DNA of 64,000 nucleotides from Brachycybe producta (GCA_036925085.1 JAUPFP010000008.1:6407277-6471276); one strand, 5' to 3'. Positions 11,000 through 37,263 are shown, numbered from the stretch's first letter. The notes: a model not told the origin generated them from the letters alone. Made by a program: numbers and translations.

Positions 11000-13900
11000 G
11001 TACTATTATTAACCAACCTCTTCTTCTTAGTAATTTTAATCTTGTTTCTTGGGTTCGGTTTGTAGAAAATTGAGTTGGGAACGAACAAAAAGAAGTTGAA
11101 CACATTTTATTTCAATACTTTTAGCCATTTCCTTTTTTAATAGTATTGTCGTCTTCACGGTCGCTTTTTTTCTCTTTTAATTCAAAGGCAGTTCATGTTT
11201 TTTAATTTTAAAAAACAAAGCTTTTACAAGCTTACAAATGTAACATCAAATTCGCAATTCTATATTTGAAATGTGATTTTTTAATATTATTTATTCACCT
11301 TATAAAAGTAACAGTTATGTGGTTTTTGCTTTTTAATCTCGAGTACGTCTCTGATGGAAAGGCGTTTTTTGCTTCGTTAATATCAACATATGGTTACAGT
11401 AATTTATGTTATGTTTAATTTTGATACTGTGTTTTGTTTTTCCTCTTATTGTTTTTTCTATTTAAAATGACAAATATATTGGATAGATTTTGAGAGGGAC
11501 CAAAAGCAGTTAAGATTGTCATTATGGCTAATTTAAAGAATTCCGATTGATGGTTTTTTGCCACTGGGTTATAATTTTTTGTCATTATATGCTGTTAAAA
11601 ACCCTCCAGCCATGACCTTAGCCGACTAAAGCTTAGCTTAGCTTTCTGATTTAGAGATGCACCAATTTTTATCGACATACGTAAATGTTATTAAACAACT
11701 TCTGATGTTTTAAATGAAATGATATGAGAATTTTTTTTTCGTGGTCTTTTTAAATTCGGTTTTGAGTACAAAACAATGGAAGTTTATTTTTTCCACTTCG
11801 ATTATTAAAAAAATATACAACATATATATCTCTCTCTCCAAATGTATTTTGTAAACTATGGAATTTTCTTCCAGCACATACATAGTTCTGCTTTAGAACG
11901 AATTCAATTTGACGATAATGTCTAGATCTTGTTTAAATGACAATAATTTATGATTGGGAATTATCTAATCTGCCACATGACTGTTGAGCTGATTGCGGGT
12001 GTACTGAATTGAAATGAAATTCTGTGAATGTAACAGCATTATTGGTGAAAGTGAGAATTTTTAAATTGTTTAAATAAGTTTTTTTTATATATATAAATGG
12101 CATCAACAAATATGCCACGTTTTATAGGCTGTATTTTGTGATGACGTCCTCTCAGATTTGTATTTTAAATTGTACACGGATCTGAGAGGACGTGATCACG
12201 AAATGATTACCGTAAACGTACTATTTCGTATCTATTCTGGTGCATCTCTAAAACAAATATACATTTATTTTATATCGATGGTAATTCGATGAGATTTTCT
12301 TTTATTTGTTTGTCAGTTTCAGGAGTTTTTTTTAAAATTACTTTTATTATTATTTTTTTTATAATAACCCGGTGATGGGTCAATTATGTGCATATATTAT
12401 CCCAATTTTTTATTATTGCGATTACATTCTGTCAGCAGACAAACATGTTATTAATTAATAATAACTATAGTATTTTGGCAATGTTTTTTTAGTTAGTTTT
12501 TATTTTCGTTACTGCTTTTAAAAAAAGCAATATACTCATGCATGGACGTGTGATTTGCGTAGGGAAATGTTTTATTTTGATTGTGGGGGTAGTAGTTTTC
12601 TGTTTTGTTTTTATGTTGTTGTTGGCCAGTATTTTTATTTATTCGGTCAATTACTTTCAATATTGTATTTGGAGAGTGCTTAATTATTATGCATTTAAAT
12701 GCCAAAGCAAATTAGTATTATTTTTGTTTTTCTGTTTAAAGACATTTTCTATTTTGGTTGCTGCTTTCTTGGTAAAAATTGGGGGAATTTCTTTTTTTCT
12801 GAAATTTATTACAAACAAAAAGCCGTTAATGCCTTGCATTTCGAACAAGTATACGATTTTTTCGTAGAGGACATACATAGAAATTTAATATTTTGTTTAC
12901 TTGAGTTTGGCCGTTTTACGTTAATTTTTTTTTTATGTTTTAAGGCAGTGGTTTTTTTTTTATCAAAATGAGTGTATTGCGGAAAGATTTATTTGAGTTA
13001 AGCTCAATGGTTATAGATAATTATGATCGTAGCTGAGTTGACCCCCCAAATAAGAATTTTTAAGTTACAATAATTATTAAATTACCATTTTGAGTCGGCT
13101 GAAAGTGGACTTGTTTCGAATGAATCCACTTGTACACGACCTCGAGAGACAAAATAAAAGCAACATTTTACAAAGTGAACAAATTGAAGAAAAAAAAAAT
13201 TAATATTTCAGTTATTAAAAAAGGCTTCAGAAGGTAGCCTGAGAGGTGCCTTATTTTGCTGAAGTGTGCTCTAATTATTGATGTATTTGTATTGATTGCA
13301 ATTGAAGGGGAGGGGAGGGTGAGATGATTTAGATGTTTTGATAAGATATTTTTCGTTCAAAATTATTATTCGTTTGTTCTTTTGTCAATTGTTGCGGTTT
13401 TTTTAAATGTGGTTGTTTTCTCGTGAACAATTTGATGGAATCTCTTTAATGAGAGTTTGTGATTATTCTAATAGGAATAATTAATTTGTTTCTTATTTGT
13501 AATTTTCAATTTTTTTTATACATTGTTGATTGAACTCGTTGGCGAAGTTGTGATTAAGACTTAATATTATATACTAGACTTTGTATGTTTTATGTAAAGA
13601 AAATAACTTGGCTAACTTTTAAATCTTAATTCAGTCATATGGCAATAATGTAGTTTTTAACCACTTTTAATCCGGTTTCTCAATTCTTATGTATTCTCTG
13701 TGGTAGATATTTCATGTGTTCGTTAAATAAATGAAAGAACTCATTAAGTTCATTTAGTTATGTCTTTGTTTCAATGTGTAATTAGAATTCACAAGATGCT
13801 AATTTAGGTTTGAGGTAAAAAAAAATGACTCAAAATTCAAATGCAACGATTTTTTTCCATTGAAAAATAGTATTATACATGTATGTATAGTATATATTTT

Positions 13901-15400
13901 TAAGTTACTTATAAAAATATTTATGCAGTTGAATTTGAATATACGAGGAGGCGCCTGTGTGTTTGCGTCATTTGTGACATCATTTGGTTGAATGTTGCTT
14001 AGCAATTCGAAATTTAAACCTTTTGTAAAATTTGCAATACTTTAATGCATGTAAATGTAGAATGTAGTTCATTAAATATACACTCAATAGGTAAAAATTG
14101 GTTACAACAAGAGCAATGACCGAAATGAAATAATTGAAAGTGACGTCTCCAAATATTCAGAGAAGAAGAACTTTAATGTCTGTGTTATATTTATGTTGAA
14201 TTTCAGTTTATTGTCTTTCTAAACATTTTTATTTCTAAATGTCAGGGGTCGACAATTAAATCCGCAATTCTAATGAGATTTTATATTTTGTTTCAAATTA
14301 CAAAATGTTAAAAATTTGGAACCTAGCAATTTGACCTTCAACTTTTGAACCCTCAGAACGAAATTTCAACATAGAAAACCCCTATTTTATTGATTTCCTT
14401 TGCGAAAGGTTTTTTGATGTTAGAACCCTGCACTGAGGGTTCAAAATAAAGTTCAAGTGACAAGTTGTCTTCTTTGTGATTATGCCATATATTTATTTTT
14501 TTTTTCATTTGTAAAAATTTGGTTTAGAACAAGTTTTACTTATTTTTTGTAGTTTTTAAATGGTTATCTTTCTGAAAAAGGTTTTCCGGCCCCTGGCCTA
14601 TTTGAATAAATCTTCTTACCCTCAAAATATTAACAGAATAAAAAGACAATGGCATTTTCTTTAGAACTGTCAGTTTCTTTAAATGCTTCATTGAACTAGG
14701 CTTCCATATGTGATCTCTGACAGTACTTTCTTTTTCTATCATCATAATGATATTTAATCGATTTTTTTTTACTGTTTGTGAGTGGTACAACAATAGTGGT
14801 TTAGGGATTATATTGGATGGGGTCTAGAGCAGCAAATCCATCAAATCACAATTGAAAGGAAACTTCCTTATTATATCGAGGTAAACATCCGAAAGGAATA
14901 AAGAAATGGAGATGATTGAGAATGGGGAAATTTTTTTTTTGAAAGTGGATGGATGCATCATGATGACGATGATGATGATGTTTTGCATCAGATAGAAATG
15001 TTAGTGGCCTGGTTGTGGATCGATCTGAATCTGAGGCTGAGCTGAGCTAAGCTAAAAAAAAGGTTTCATGTGTGTGTGTCTGTTCTTTATGATGGACGCG
15101 AGGATAAAAAGAGGTTCTCTAATAGGTAATTTCCAATTGACTTGGTCATTCTGATAGCCTTTGAGGCTATTCATGTGTCCAATTTTTTTATTTGACACTA
15201 ACAGCGAGAGTATGTGTGTAGAAACTCATTTTCAGTCTCAATCCTATCCTATCCCATAATAATCATCATTTTCACCTTAACCTAACCCTTTTTTTTCTTC
15301 TTGTATTTCTCTCTTATCTCTTCATTGCTTTGTCGCTATAGTGATGATGTAAAGATGAAAGCAGTTTGTGCCGCCTGGTGGTAATAGTTCTTCATTGGTT
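11000..15400. other. Intergenic region between the two complete genes
   Basis: This is mostly T/A-rich DNA. Its first part is presumably the 3' untranslated region of the epimerase gene, but I could not fix a cleavage site; AATAAA occurs at about 13726 among other chance copies. It contains the inverted-repeat element at 11652-12250 and scattered low complexity. Open frames of 60-110 codons here have T-run composition and no motifs. Confidence 0.6.
11652..12250. mobile_element. hAT-like inverted-repeat element, about 600 bp
   Basis: TAGAGATGCACCA at the left end is matched by TGGTGCATCTCTA at the right end. TAGAGATGCACC ends occur in hAT-type elements. An internal stem pairs TTTTGTGATGACGTCCTCTC (from about 12134) with GAGAGGACGTGATCACGAAA (to about 12213). 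I looked for an 8 bp target duplication and did not find a convincing one, so class assignment is tentative. Confidence 0.5.
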
Positions 15401-15567
15401 GTTGCATCAATAGACATCAGAGGCCTAACCTACCTCCTTCTATCTCCCTTTTTTTTTTCTTTGAAACCCTGAATGTGTTAGTTAGCTGTTGTCATGGCAA
15501 CGTCCAGACTCTTGTTCGATGTCTTGTGTATGTGAGTGTGCGTGTGTGCACAAGGCGTTTGCGGCGC

Positions 15568-28285
<12,718 letters not shown>

Positions 28286-28341
28286 GACATGTTTTTTTCT
28301 TCATCATTGTTATTTATTTTCATTTTTTTAAATTTAAAATA

Positions 28342-28791
28342 CAGTGAAAACCGTTTAACACGAAATGGAAGGAACTGGAATACTTTTTTGTGTTAAACGA
28401 ATTTCGTGTTAAAACAATGGTACTACAATATGAATTTACTATAATCGTGTAAGTAAGGCCTCGAAAGGAAGCGAATTCCCAAAAACGTCTGGAGTCTGGG
28501 CCACTGATTTTAGTGTTTTATCGTGTAAGAAAAGGATTTTACACAAATACTATCTGGAATACTGTCTGGAAATCGAAGACTTCGTGTTATGAAAATGATT
28601 TTAGGTTGATTTGTATTCCTGGAATAGAAAAAATTTCTTGTGTTAACCAATATTTTCCAGTTATCCTTTTTGTCTTAAACAAATTTATATATATGTGAAA
28701 ACCTATTCGAAGAGATGGACCGAACATGCTGTATATTTCGTATTATCCGATTTTTCGTGTTATCCGTTTTCGTGTTAAACGATTTCCACTG
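28342..28791. mobile_element. Pogo/Tigger-like MITE, 450 bp, with TA duplication
   Basis: Left end CAGTGAAAACCGTTTAACACGAA and right end TTCGTGTTAAACGATTTCCACTG are inverted repeats flanked by TA (28340-28341 and 28792-28793). CAGTG ends and a TA target are typical of the pogo/Tigger branch of Tc1-mariner. It sits just past the stop codon of the 235 aa protein gene, so it may be within its 3' untranslated region. Confidence 0.8.
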
Positions 28792-28793
28792 TA

Positions 28794-30600
28794 GTCTGTT
28801 TTTCTTTTCCACTCGTGTGATCTAATGATGGTTAAGGTAAGAAGAAAAACACCAATTTCACTAAATTATGAATTAAAACGTGGTGTTTTTAAACTTACTT
28901 CAATGATTTTGTCCATAATTATACATGTTACAGCTAAACATTTTGCTACACATTGCTATTTTATTATGCAAATTTACTGCTACCACGAGTTTACATCATT
29001 TGCATAATTACATAAAGTTTAATTGAAGGTTTTGTGGATAATATAACAGGGTAACAAAAATGCCACCATAGCTGTAGAACAACTACAAATGTTAAATTAA
29101 ATACAGAAACAATGTTTATTTTTTTTTGTTTGCATTAATTGAATTTGGTTATTTGTATAATGTGGTTTTCATATTGACCAACATATACATAAGTAACTAT
29201 TTGAACAATTTTTTAACATATCAGTGATGGACCAATCAATGAGTAGGCCTATTTATAACAACCATCTCAAATAGTTTGACAGTTTCCCATTAATAAAAAA
29301 AAATATTGGAAGTATTTTCTGCAGAAGGAAAACATTAAATTTTTATTTCCTGTTTGTCTTCGCTAAAGTGATGAAAAATACAATGTGTGTTTATGTTTAA
29401 TGTTTATGAGAAAAGAAATATTTGTAAATGATGATTTTGTCTTTTTTATATTTTTGGTGGACCTGTAATATTTTAATTTATATAGTTCCTTTTTTGTTTT
29501 TAATATTTATGTGCCCGTTTGCTGCCTTTTTCTGATTCCGTACCATTGTTGTGTTAGCGACTAAATAATTTATTATAAATTATTATTTAAAGTGAGTTGG
29601 ATTTTTTTAATTAAATGTGCTATTCGTTGTTTCATATCTGGACTCAAGTTTAATTTTGCCACACAAATTCGACTAAAAAAAAGTATGAGCGTATAACGTG
29701 TTTCTTGAATAAACTGTCTATTCAAATGTGTGAATTTATAAATCTTGTGATATTTACAATAATATTTGTTGCATCAAATGCTAACCTAAACAGTAGAATA
29801 TTCAACAACATTTTTAAAGCTATAGTAATTCATGTTAATCTACAGTATTAATAAGATTAAATTTGGAATTAATTCAATAAGAGTTGAATTCTTGTCGTAA
29901 AGGTCATCAAAATCGATTTAAGTTTGGTTTCACAATCGAATAAATATGAACTATTTTTTAAATTAATTATAAATGACCTAATTGAGCATTTATTTTAATT
30001 AATTTTTTTGTTTATATTCTATTAGTTTTATTTTTGAAATTTTTAAAACTATAATAAAATTAATTGAATAATTATTACTAAAGGTAACTATAAAATTGCA
30101 ACAAAATTATTTTTAAAAAATATATTTTTATGTGAAAAATGTTTATTTTTATTGAATATATTGAATTTTAATTATTTTGGTGAGCATTTTTAGCTTTTGT
30201 TGTAATATATAGGCTTTTGAGTCTAATGGGCTTCCTCCCTCCGGTCTCAATGTAAGCTTTCGGAATGTCGATCTAATTGAGGGGAGAAAAACTTTCTTGT
30301 AACAGCATAAAAGTTTTGCTGCCGTTGAAGAAACGTTCACACATATGCGTTTCCAGCTGCCGTAAGCTAAGCTAGCAGTCATATAAAATGATTCATTCAT
30401 AATGTTCGGTAGGACATAAACCAAAGGGGACGACACAAAAGGGGAGGGTGAATCTCGTACAATATGGGCAGCCGTTTTGGTGGATTTTCAGAATTCAATT
30501 CCATTCTGAAAATTCTAAAAATTAAAACGAGTTGCCATGCATGCCCTATGTTGTGAATCTCTGTGAATCTTAGTGAATCTCATTCATGATTTTCTTCTAT
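28794..30600. other. Intergenic or 3' flanking region
   Basis: AT-rich DNA downstream of the 235 aa protein gene. A GC-richer patch at about 30200-30450 has a minus-strand open frame of 95 codons without recognisable features. No gene can be supported here. Confidence 0.6.
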
Positions 30601-31683
30601 GTCGACCCCTTTAGCGTCACTACAAACCCGCGCGCTGCATCTCTACGTTCTGCTATAAGATGGTTTCATTTGTTATTGTTTACCGTAAGTAACTTTTAAC
30701 TTTATTCGTTCTTTTTTTATTGATTTATGTTTGTAATTAGTATGTTACTGTTCATATTTATTGTATGATCTGCTCGTGCTCACGTGAGTGGATCATTTTG
30801 GACTTGTTTATATTATGTACGCTTTAAGAGAAAAAAATTCGGCGCGAATTAAAGGGGCGGGGATTTCTCTCCTTTTAGCGGGCATTTCGTGCATTTTCCC
30901 CGCACCACCTTCATTTTTTTTGTAAGAATTTGCTTTATATAGTGGACACGCAAATAAGTCAGTAATTCGCTGATTAAGTTGGTTTTTAAAAGTTTTCAAC
31001 GAAATTTCATAAAAAAAGTCTCGAAAAACAGACGATAACAGTCGCCATTGTTCGATGACGTCACTTTTGATTGACAATCTCATGACTCCTCCCATTTATT
31101 GGTTTCAACTTTTGAGAAAAAGGAGGAGCGGGATCGATGTGACGTCAGAATGAGACGAGAAAGTTTTTGATTGACGTCTTCTTTCATCACCTCGCCAGCA
31201 TCGCGCTAAGAAGAAGCTTGTGACGTCAGAGGGGTTGAAGAGAAATTTAGGTTTAATGGTAAATTTTAAGTCAACCCCTTTGACGACACAAGTTTCTTAT
31301 TATGATATGGCAGGTGTACTTTGAATTTCTCCCAAGTCTGAAAAGGGGAGGAGCTTCTTTTTTGAAGGGGTGGGTAGGAAAGGCGAGTTTATGACGTCAT
31401 AAATATGCGGGAGAAAGGTAATACAATGTTAAATGACGTCACTCATCTTGATTTTATTGAATTTTTTGCATTTTTCCTCCTAAATTTTTTTTTTATCACC
31501 GAATGTTTTTTTTAAATAAATAAAAATATTAAATAAAATAACGAAAAAATGTGTTTATGCAAATTATAGGTGACAATTCTGATGGCCATTTTTACGTTTT
31601 CGGCGAAATGTGATTTTTATATTCTATGTTAAAAAAGACGGGTTTTTTCCTCCCAGAAGAATTTCTGAACCATCATTTTAAAG
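30600..31683 (+). promoter_or_regulatory. Candidate promoter/enhancer island with five TGACGTCA sites
   Basis: Perfect cAMP-response-element palindromes TGACGTCA occur at 31056, 31140, 31221, 31392 and 31434. The surroundings are GC-richer, with GGGGCGGGG at about 30854 and an E2F-like GGCGCGAA at about 30841. A strong donor AAGGTGAGT at 31684 could end a non-coding first exon. One site (31221) lies in an inverted-repeat arm, so part of the cluster is transposon-borne. Which gene it would serve is unknown; the next start-like exon on + is at 41182. Confidence 0.4.
31211..31298. mobile_element. Short CRE-carrying inverted repeat
   Basis: AAGAAGCTTGTGACGTCAGA plus GGGGTTGA pairs with TCAACCCC plus TTTGACGACACAAGTTTCTT. 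The arms resemble those of the element at 63293-63519, suggesting one family. Confidence 0.65.
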
Positions 31684-32749
31684 GTGAGTATTAAATCACA
31701 GTTTCGGCTCCTTTTAAAACACCCTAAAAATAGTTTTATTATTATTATTATTATTTTTAAATTTCGTTCATTGATTTCGTCGAACAAAGTTCAGGTTCAA
31801 TGCCTTAAGTTTTATCGTTTGTTGTAAGAAAAACGCGTCTTCCTTTTTTCATGTCATGTGAAATCGATACATTTGCTCGTATTTCACTTTGAGTGGTTTA
31901 TTTATGGACTCTTTTTAAAGGGTTATTTATTTTGATGTCCACTTTTCAAAACTGGTTACCAACCTCCCCTCTTTCCTCCCAAGGTCCCCCTTCCTCCCTA
32001 TAGGGTCCCCATTTTTCAAATGACATTCCTATTGCGCCTATTTTGTGGCAACCATTGCAAACAAGACAGTGTGGTAGAGGTGAGGTCAATGGCATTTGGG
32101 GCCCGGTTGGGTTCTTATTTTCCATTCTTGAGTTGGAAACTGAATGAATGACGGGTGGAGAGTAAAATAGAATAGGAGGAAAGGTGAAGGTTTCAGTCGT
32201 TTCTTAAACGTTTTAGACGTTTTTATAGATTTGAAATAAAACTAGAAACTGGTGTCTAAAACTGAAACAATCTCACAAGACTGAGTGGAATCGTTTTTAG
32301 AACGTTTGTGAATTTTTTTTTACAAAGGTAAGTTATGCTGGATTGATCTTTGGTCGCTTTCATTATTGAAAAAGTCAAAATTAGTTTGTTTTAAAGTGTA
32401 GGGAGAACTCTTTAATTATTGTCATTCAGGTGCAAAATGAAGAGAAACTTGAATGTGTTTTATAAACTAGAAGGTAAGCTCAATCACTCAAGGGTATTCA
32501 TGTTGATATTTTTTCAAAATATGTTTTTATGGCAGTTTGACAATGAACGAACTTTAATTAGACGATATTTTATTACATTTTTGTCTATAAAAAGTTTATT
32601 TTGAAAGATATCAATATGAAACTCTTAAGGGATTGAGTTACCCTTCTAGTTTCTAAAACACTTTCTATTTTTTTTTGTTTCTGAAAGACAGATGCAAAAA
32701 TCAGCTGTACCTAAATCGTCTTAATGTTGTTATTGACCAGTCAGGTGAG

Positions 32750-32870
32750 TGGAAAATAAAGTCGAAGGTGGTTGCAATTTATTTTCTATGGAAAAACTCG
32801 AAGTGGTCGGTTTTTGGCGACAACCTGGACTTCATTTTGCAGTCGAAAAGTGGTTTGTGTGTCCCAAAAG
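32750..32870. mobile_element. Small MITE family B, copy 3 (partial)
   Basis: AAAGTCGAAGGTGGTTGC at the left and GGCGACAACCTGGACTTCATTTTGCAGTCGAAAAGTGG at the right match the other family B copies; the left end is eroded. Confidence 0.55.
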
Positions 32871-34039
32871 CTCGTTCATTCTATATTTATTCGGATCTCA
32901 TGATATTTCTTTGAAACACTCATCCCACCTTTCAGAAATTCCAAGCTGAGTATTTTTGAAAAGTTCAATTTGGTCTCAAGTCTGTCCATTTAGACAAGTC
33001 TGGTCCATTAAATAGGGTCAGGTCATAGCTTTAAAATTAGGTTTTTTCTTTTTTTTTTTTTTTTAGAAGTGTTTTGGGACCGCCGTCGTTCGATTATTGG
33101 CTCGCGAGCCATATTTCTAAATTCTCTGACGAATAAATGACTTCCCACTGTGTGTTGTTGTGTTTATTCAACTCATGTTTGCTACATTTTCTATACTTGT
33201 GTGTATTATGTTATTTACAGTGTAGTCAGTCATATGTTTAGAGTGGACACACACTTATAAAATGCGTGACGAAAAAAAAACGAAAAACGATTGAAGAACA
33301 AAGGGTTCTTTTTTTTTACAGTGAGATTTTTTTCTTCTTCTTTTCTTGATCGATCCTTTAGGGCAAAAGAAGAAGGTTCCAAACAATTTCACTTCCAATT
33401 TTATCTTTTTCAATTCTCAACATTTTGATGGGTTTCATTGCCATTTTCTAAAATGATGAAAATGTCCAGGAGTAGTTTTAAGAGTTTTCTCCAAAAAAAA
33501 AAAGTAAATTCTTTGCTTGACTTGTCTTTTTTTAGAAAATGAACAAAAAAAAAATGTTCCAATTTTTTTGTTTTTCTATTTGAGTTTTTAATCAATATAA
33601 GATTGATGTTTAGAGACGTTTATATATATTTTTTTTCCTGGTAAGTTCTTCTAAAAAATGGTTGTTAGTGGGGAATTTATATCTAACTATGGGGTTTGTG
33701 TTGAGTTTTTGAAGAGTGGCTTTGAATTATGTTTTTTTTTTCTTCTCTCTTCTTACGTTTTTTCTCTTCTTCATCTTCATTTTCTGACACCTTTTTTTTG
33801 TGTATGTTTGTGATATGTGTATTTTTTAGCTGTCAAAAGCAGCCAACTTGATTGTATATCCTACTCTTCTGTATTTTGTGTTATATAAAAAGGTTGGTCT
33901 GAAGGGGGGTGGTTGAATATTGGTGAACTTTTTTTTTTTTAAAGTTTTGTGTTTTGTTAAAAGTCTCTTCTTGTGTTTGAGAGAGTTTATCAAAACAAGT
34001 GAAACTTTTCTTCATCATTTTCAATGAAATCCTAATAAG

Positions 34040-34421
34040 TAGAGGTGGGAAGAATCTTAAATTTTCTCGAAAACCGAAACCTGAAAGGTTCACGAATCTC
34101 TCGAATCCTTCATAAAAGAAGCCTCTATTAAGAAAATACAAATAAATGAAATGATATTAAATATTAAATTATTAATAATAAAAAACAATGTGGCACTCAG
34201 GGTCGCCTCAAGGTGATATTGGTGATCCGAGTTGTAACAATCGCCGGTTTTTTTGTTAGTGGACGCTTCTATTGGACGTCAATGGAGTTAAAACTAATTT
34301 TACCAAACAGTTTTTTTAGGTTAGGGTTCGAAATATTCGAAAGACGAAGAAGGCGTGAAGATTCGAGTTTTCGAATCTCGAATATTTTTCAAGATTCGAG
34401 GATTCGAAGAGCCCATCCCTA
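34040..34421. mobile_element. hAT-type element, 382 bp
   Basis: Ends TAGAGGTGGGA and GCCCATCCCTA are flanked by 8-base words CTAATAAG (34032-34039) and GTAATAAG (34422-34429), seven of eight identical. An 8 bp duplication and TAGRGRTGGG ends fit hAT. The subterminal zones are packed with TTCGAATC words. A copy in opposite orientation is at 49519-50325. Confidence 0.8.
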
Positions 34422-34507
34422 GTAATAAGAATAACTTTTTTTTAAAGATATTTTTCAATTTTCGATGTCTAAGATTAGTTTCTTTATTGGTAAAGTTACA
34501 ACTTGCA

Positions 34508-35460
34508 CAGTGGTGTAGCTATGACTTGGTTGCGCCCCCGCCACTTAAAACTTTGCGCCCCTTAGCTGCCTCTCCACATAGCCCACATACTAGGTGGGGG
34601 TACTATTTTGATGAACGGCGGAACAGGTCTGAACAACAGTAGGAACAGTCAGAAGGTTAGGAAATTAATCCTAAACCTACTTCAAGTAAACTTTGTAGGG
34701 GTGACCACTCTAACAAAGTTGGAGAGATATTTGCACGAACAGATTCTTAAGTTATTACTGGTCATTTGTCCCTAGGGCGATTTGACAATGGAACTCGCTT
34801 GCCAGGGATTTTGTGCAGGAAAAACGTATTTTATGGGAGTCATAATTTTTGGTTTTGACAATGCATATATTTGCAGCATTAAAAAAATATTGAAATTGTT
34901 GTTGGGTTTATATCAATGGGGTTTTATATTTTCTGGTTTTGACAATGCATTTTCTATGCTGCACTTGGACTCTTGTCCCTCTGCCATAGGCTTTTATGGC
35001 TGCTTGCAGAGTAATTTTTCAAATCAAATCAAATCAAAAATCTGGGGGGGGGGGGGCACAGCCCCCCTCCCATTTTTTAAAGAATTATTAAAACAAATGT
35101 GTCCATTGTTCCGACCGTTCTTCCCATTAATCAAATTAGGGAACAGTCGAACAATGGACTAATTTGATTTAATAAGAATAAATCTTTAAAAACTGGCGGG
35201 GGCTGCGCCCCCAACCACCCTGCAACGAGCTTAATTTAACTAAACCTAACCTTCCAACTGTTCCTACAATTTTTTCGAATATTCCTACTGTTGTTTCTCC
35301 GTGCCCATTGATCTCTATGAAGATTTACTGGTGCAACTTTGTAGTTTTTAAAAGTAAATATTAAATGAAAATCGATTTATTTTTGATTTTTGAAAATACA
35401 TACCTCCTGCGCCTCCCCCCCCGCAGTTCCGGTTCTTGCTGGTGCCTAGCCACGCCACTG
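34508..35460. mobile_element. Non-autonomous hAT element, 953 bp, perfect 8 bp duplication
   Basis: Left end CAGTGGTGTAGCTA and right end TAGCCACGCCACTG are inverted repeats. AACTTGCA is present on both sides (34500-34507 and 35461-35468). The interior holds two imperfect direct repeats around GGTTTTGACAATGCAT and GC-rich GCGCCCCCGCC / GGGGGCTGCGCCCCC stretches. It also has an AAATC-repeat tail (about 35020-35040) resembling the 3' end of a non-LTR element. No transposase motifs are seen in the 126-codon frame it contains. Confidence 0.85.
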
Positions 35461-37033
35461 AACTTGCATAAAAGGGGGGGGGCATATATTCTGTATAATA
35501 TAGTCAGGGCTGTAACAGTAAGTACGCAATGCCCTGGTTCGTTATATTTCGCAGAACCCATTTAGAGTCGCATATACAATAATATCACAAACAATTAAAA
35601 AAATTCAATTGTTTGTGATTGAATTGGTAAATTCTTAAAAATACATGATATAAAAATGGTTCAGAAAATTAATTTTAATTACATTTTACAATAATTTGTG
35701 AATTATAAAATGTTTAAATACCTTTCTTTATAATTTTTTGTTGAAAAATGTTATACATTAATATTTTATATTGTCATTTGAGCCCTCCTTAAAGCTAGGT
35801 CCTGGTCTGAAAAACCAGCAAAAACGGCCCACAGTCCTTATAAATTATGTGTGTTCGTAGGTTATTATTTAAAATATATATCTTTCACTTTGCATCATGT
35901 TGCAAAATATGACATTGTGAAGAAATAAAAGTAAAAAGAGGTTATTTGTTTTAATCCTTTTATTCTTCCGTTGAAGTGATTTACCAATATCAATCGGTTC
36001 TTGTCTCGTAGAAGAAAATCAACGTTCTTTTCTCACCTTCTTCAGTATTTTCTGTGTCTGTCTGTCTTCTGTTTGCTTTTCTCACTGTGTGTTTATATAT
36101 GGTTTCTATATTTAGTTGGTCGCTTGGTTTCATCTATGGCTGAATAACTTTCTACAGTAGGTTCGGTATGTATTCTTCAGGAGAAAGAAATAAGACACAT
36201 CCATTCTCACTTGTCATAAAATGCATGGGAAAAATATTCTAAAAGTTTTTGTTTCCCCCCCTCCCCCTCCGACTCCAACTTTTAATTGCATCATCGCTAT
36301 TTCTACACGTGCTCTCTCTTCACTTACAAGTTGATAATTAAGGTTGTTTTGGACGCGCTTTTATAGCTAAAAGGCTGAATTCTATTTCAACTAATTGGCA
36401 CGAGTGTAGTTGGTCAGTGGCCACCTATGGAGTTTGCAGGCGCCTTCTACCGTGCATTTACACAAGTATTTTTCTATGAAGCCCTCTTTCATTCTCGGAT
36501 AAAATTGGAATTTCAAGTACAATTTGGTTACGTCCTAAGCTGCAACGATTTCATTTTTATGAAAAAAAAAAATGTAAAAATGAGCAACGAAAACGATGCG
36601 ATCTTAAAGGAGAATTTTTTTCTCGCTGATGCGGCATTTAGACCCAAAAAACGTAAAATGTTTATGAAGGAAGGGGTTAGGTGGGTAGTGTGCCTATGTG
36701 AGTTACTTAATAATGCATAATGCGGATTGAGGACCACCTGGTAGGATTGAACTAGTCTTGAAAGCTTTTTTTTTATATTTCTTTTTAAAAAAATTGACCA
36801 TTCATTTTTTTTTATTCCGATTTTTTTTTAAAAGAAATTTTTAGTTTGTGTGTTGAAGAAATATTTCGAATAAAGAGTGAGGAGAGAGAGAGACTTTCAT
36901 AAACTTCTACGTATACGTAGAAGAAAATGTAGTTAAATTCGACTATTTGATCTGCTGCCATAGCCTCCGTGTACACGCTACTTTTGTTTTCAGCCTACTG
37001 CATGCTGTGTTTGCTTTTGTCATAGAGATGAAG

Positions 37034-37263
37034 AAGGGTCAGGATAAAAGGATGAACCTATGAACATTGTATGTAATCCTAAAACCTGAAACAGAATGCA
37101 TATGGAATTAGATGAACACAAAAACCTTGAGGATGAACACTGTTATCATGGATGCGCAGAACACACAACGATGTATAAAGATGTATAGTGTTCATCCAAT
37201 TGTATAATCATTCTGTTTCGGGTTTTAGAGTTACTCCAAATGTTCATCCTTTTAATCCTTTGC
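37034..37263. mobile_element. Palindromic MITE with 10 bp duplication
   Basis: AAAAGGATGAACCTATGAACATT and AATCCTAAAACCTGAAACAGAATG on the left pair with CATTCTGTTTCGGGTTTTAG and GTTCATCCTTTT on the right. AGAGATGAAG flanks both sides (37024-37033 and 37264-37273). A 9-11 bp duplication would suit Mutator-like elements. Confidence 0.65.

Noticed and set aside
34782-35162. 126-codon frame on +
   Set aside because: It lies wholly inside the 953 base hAT element, reads through internal repeats and a G-run, and has no transposase motif.
36427-36720. 97-codon frame on +, partly protein-like
   Set aside because: Kept out of the gene list: no splice sites or family motif, and an A-run in the middle; a homology search would decide.
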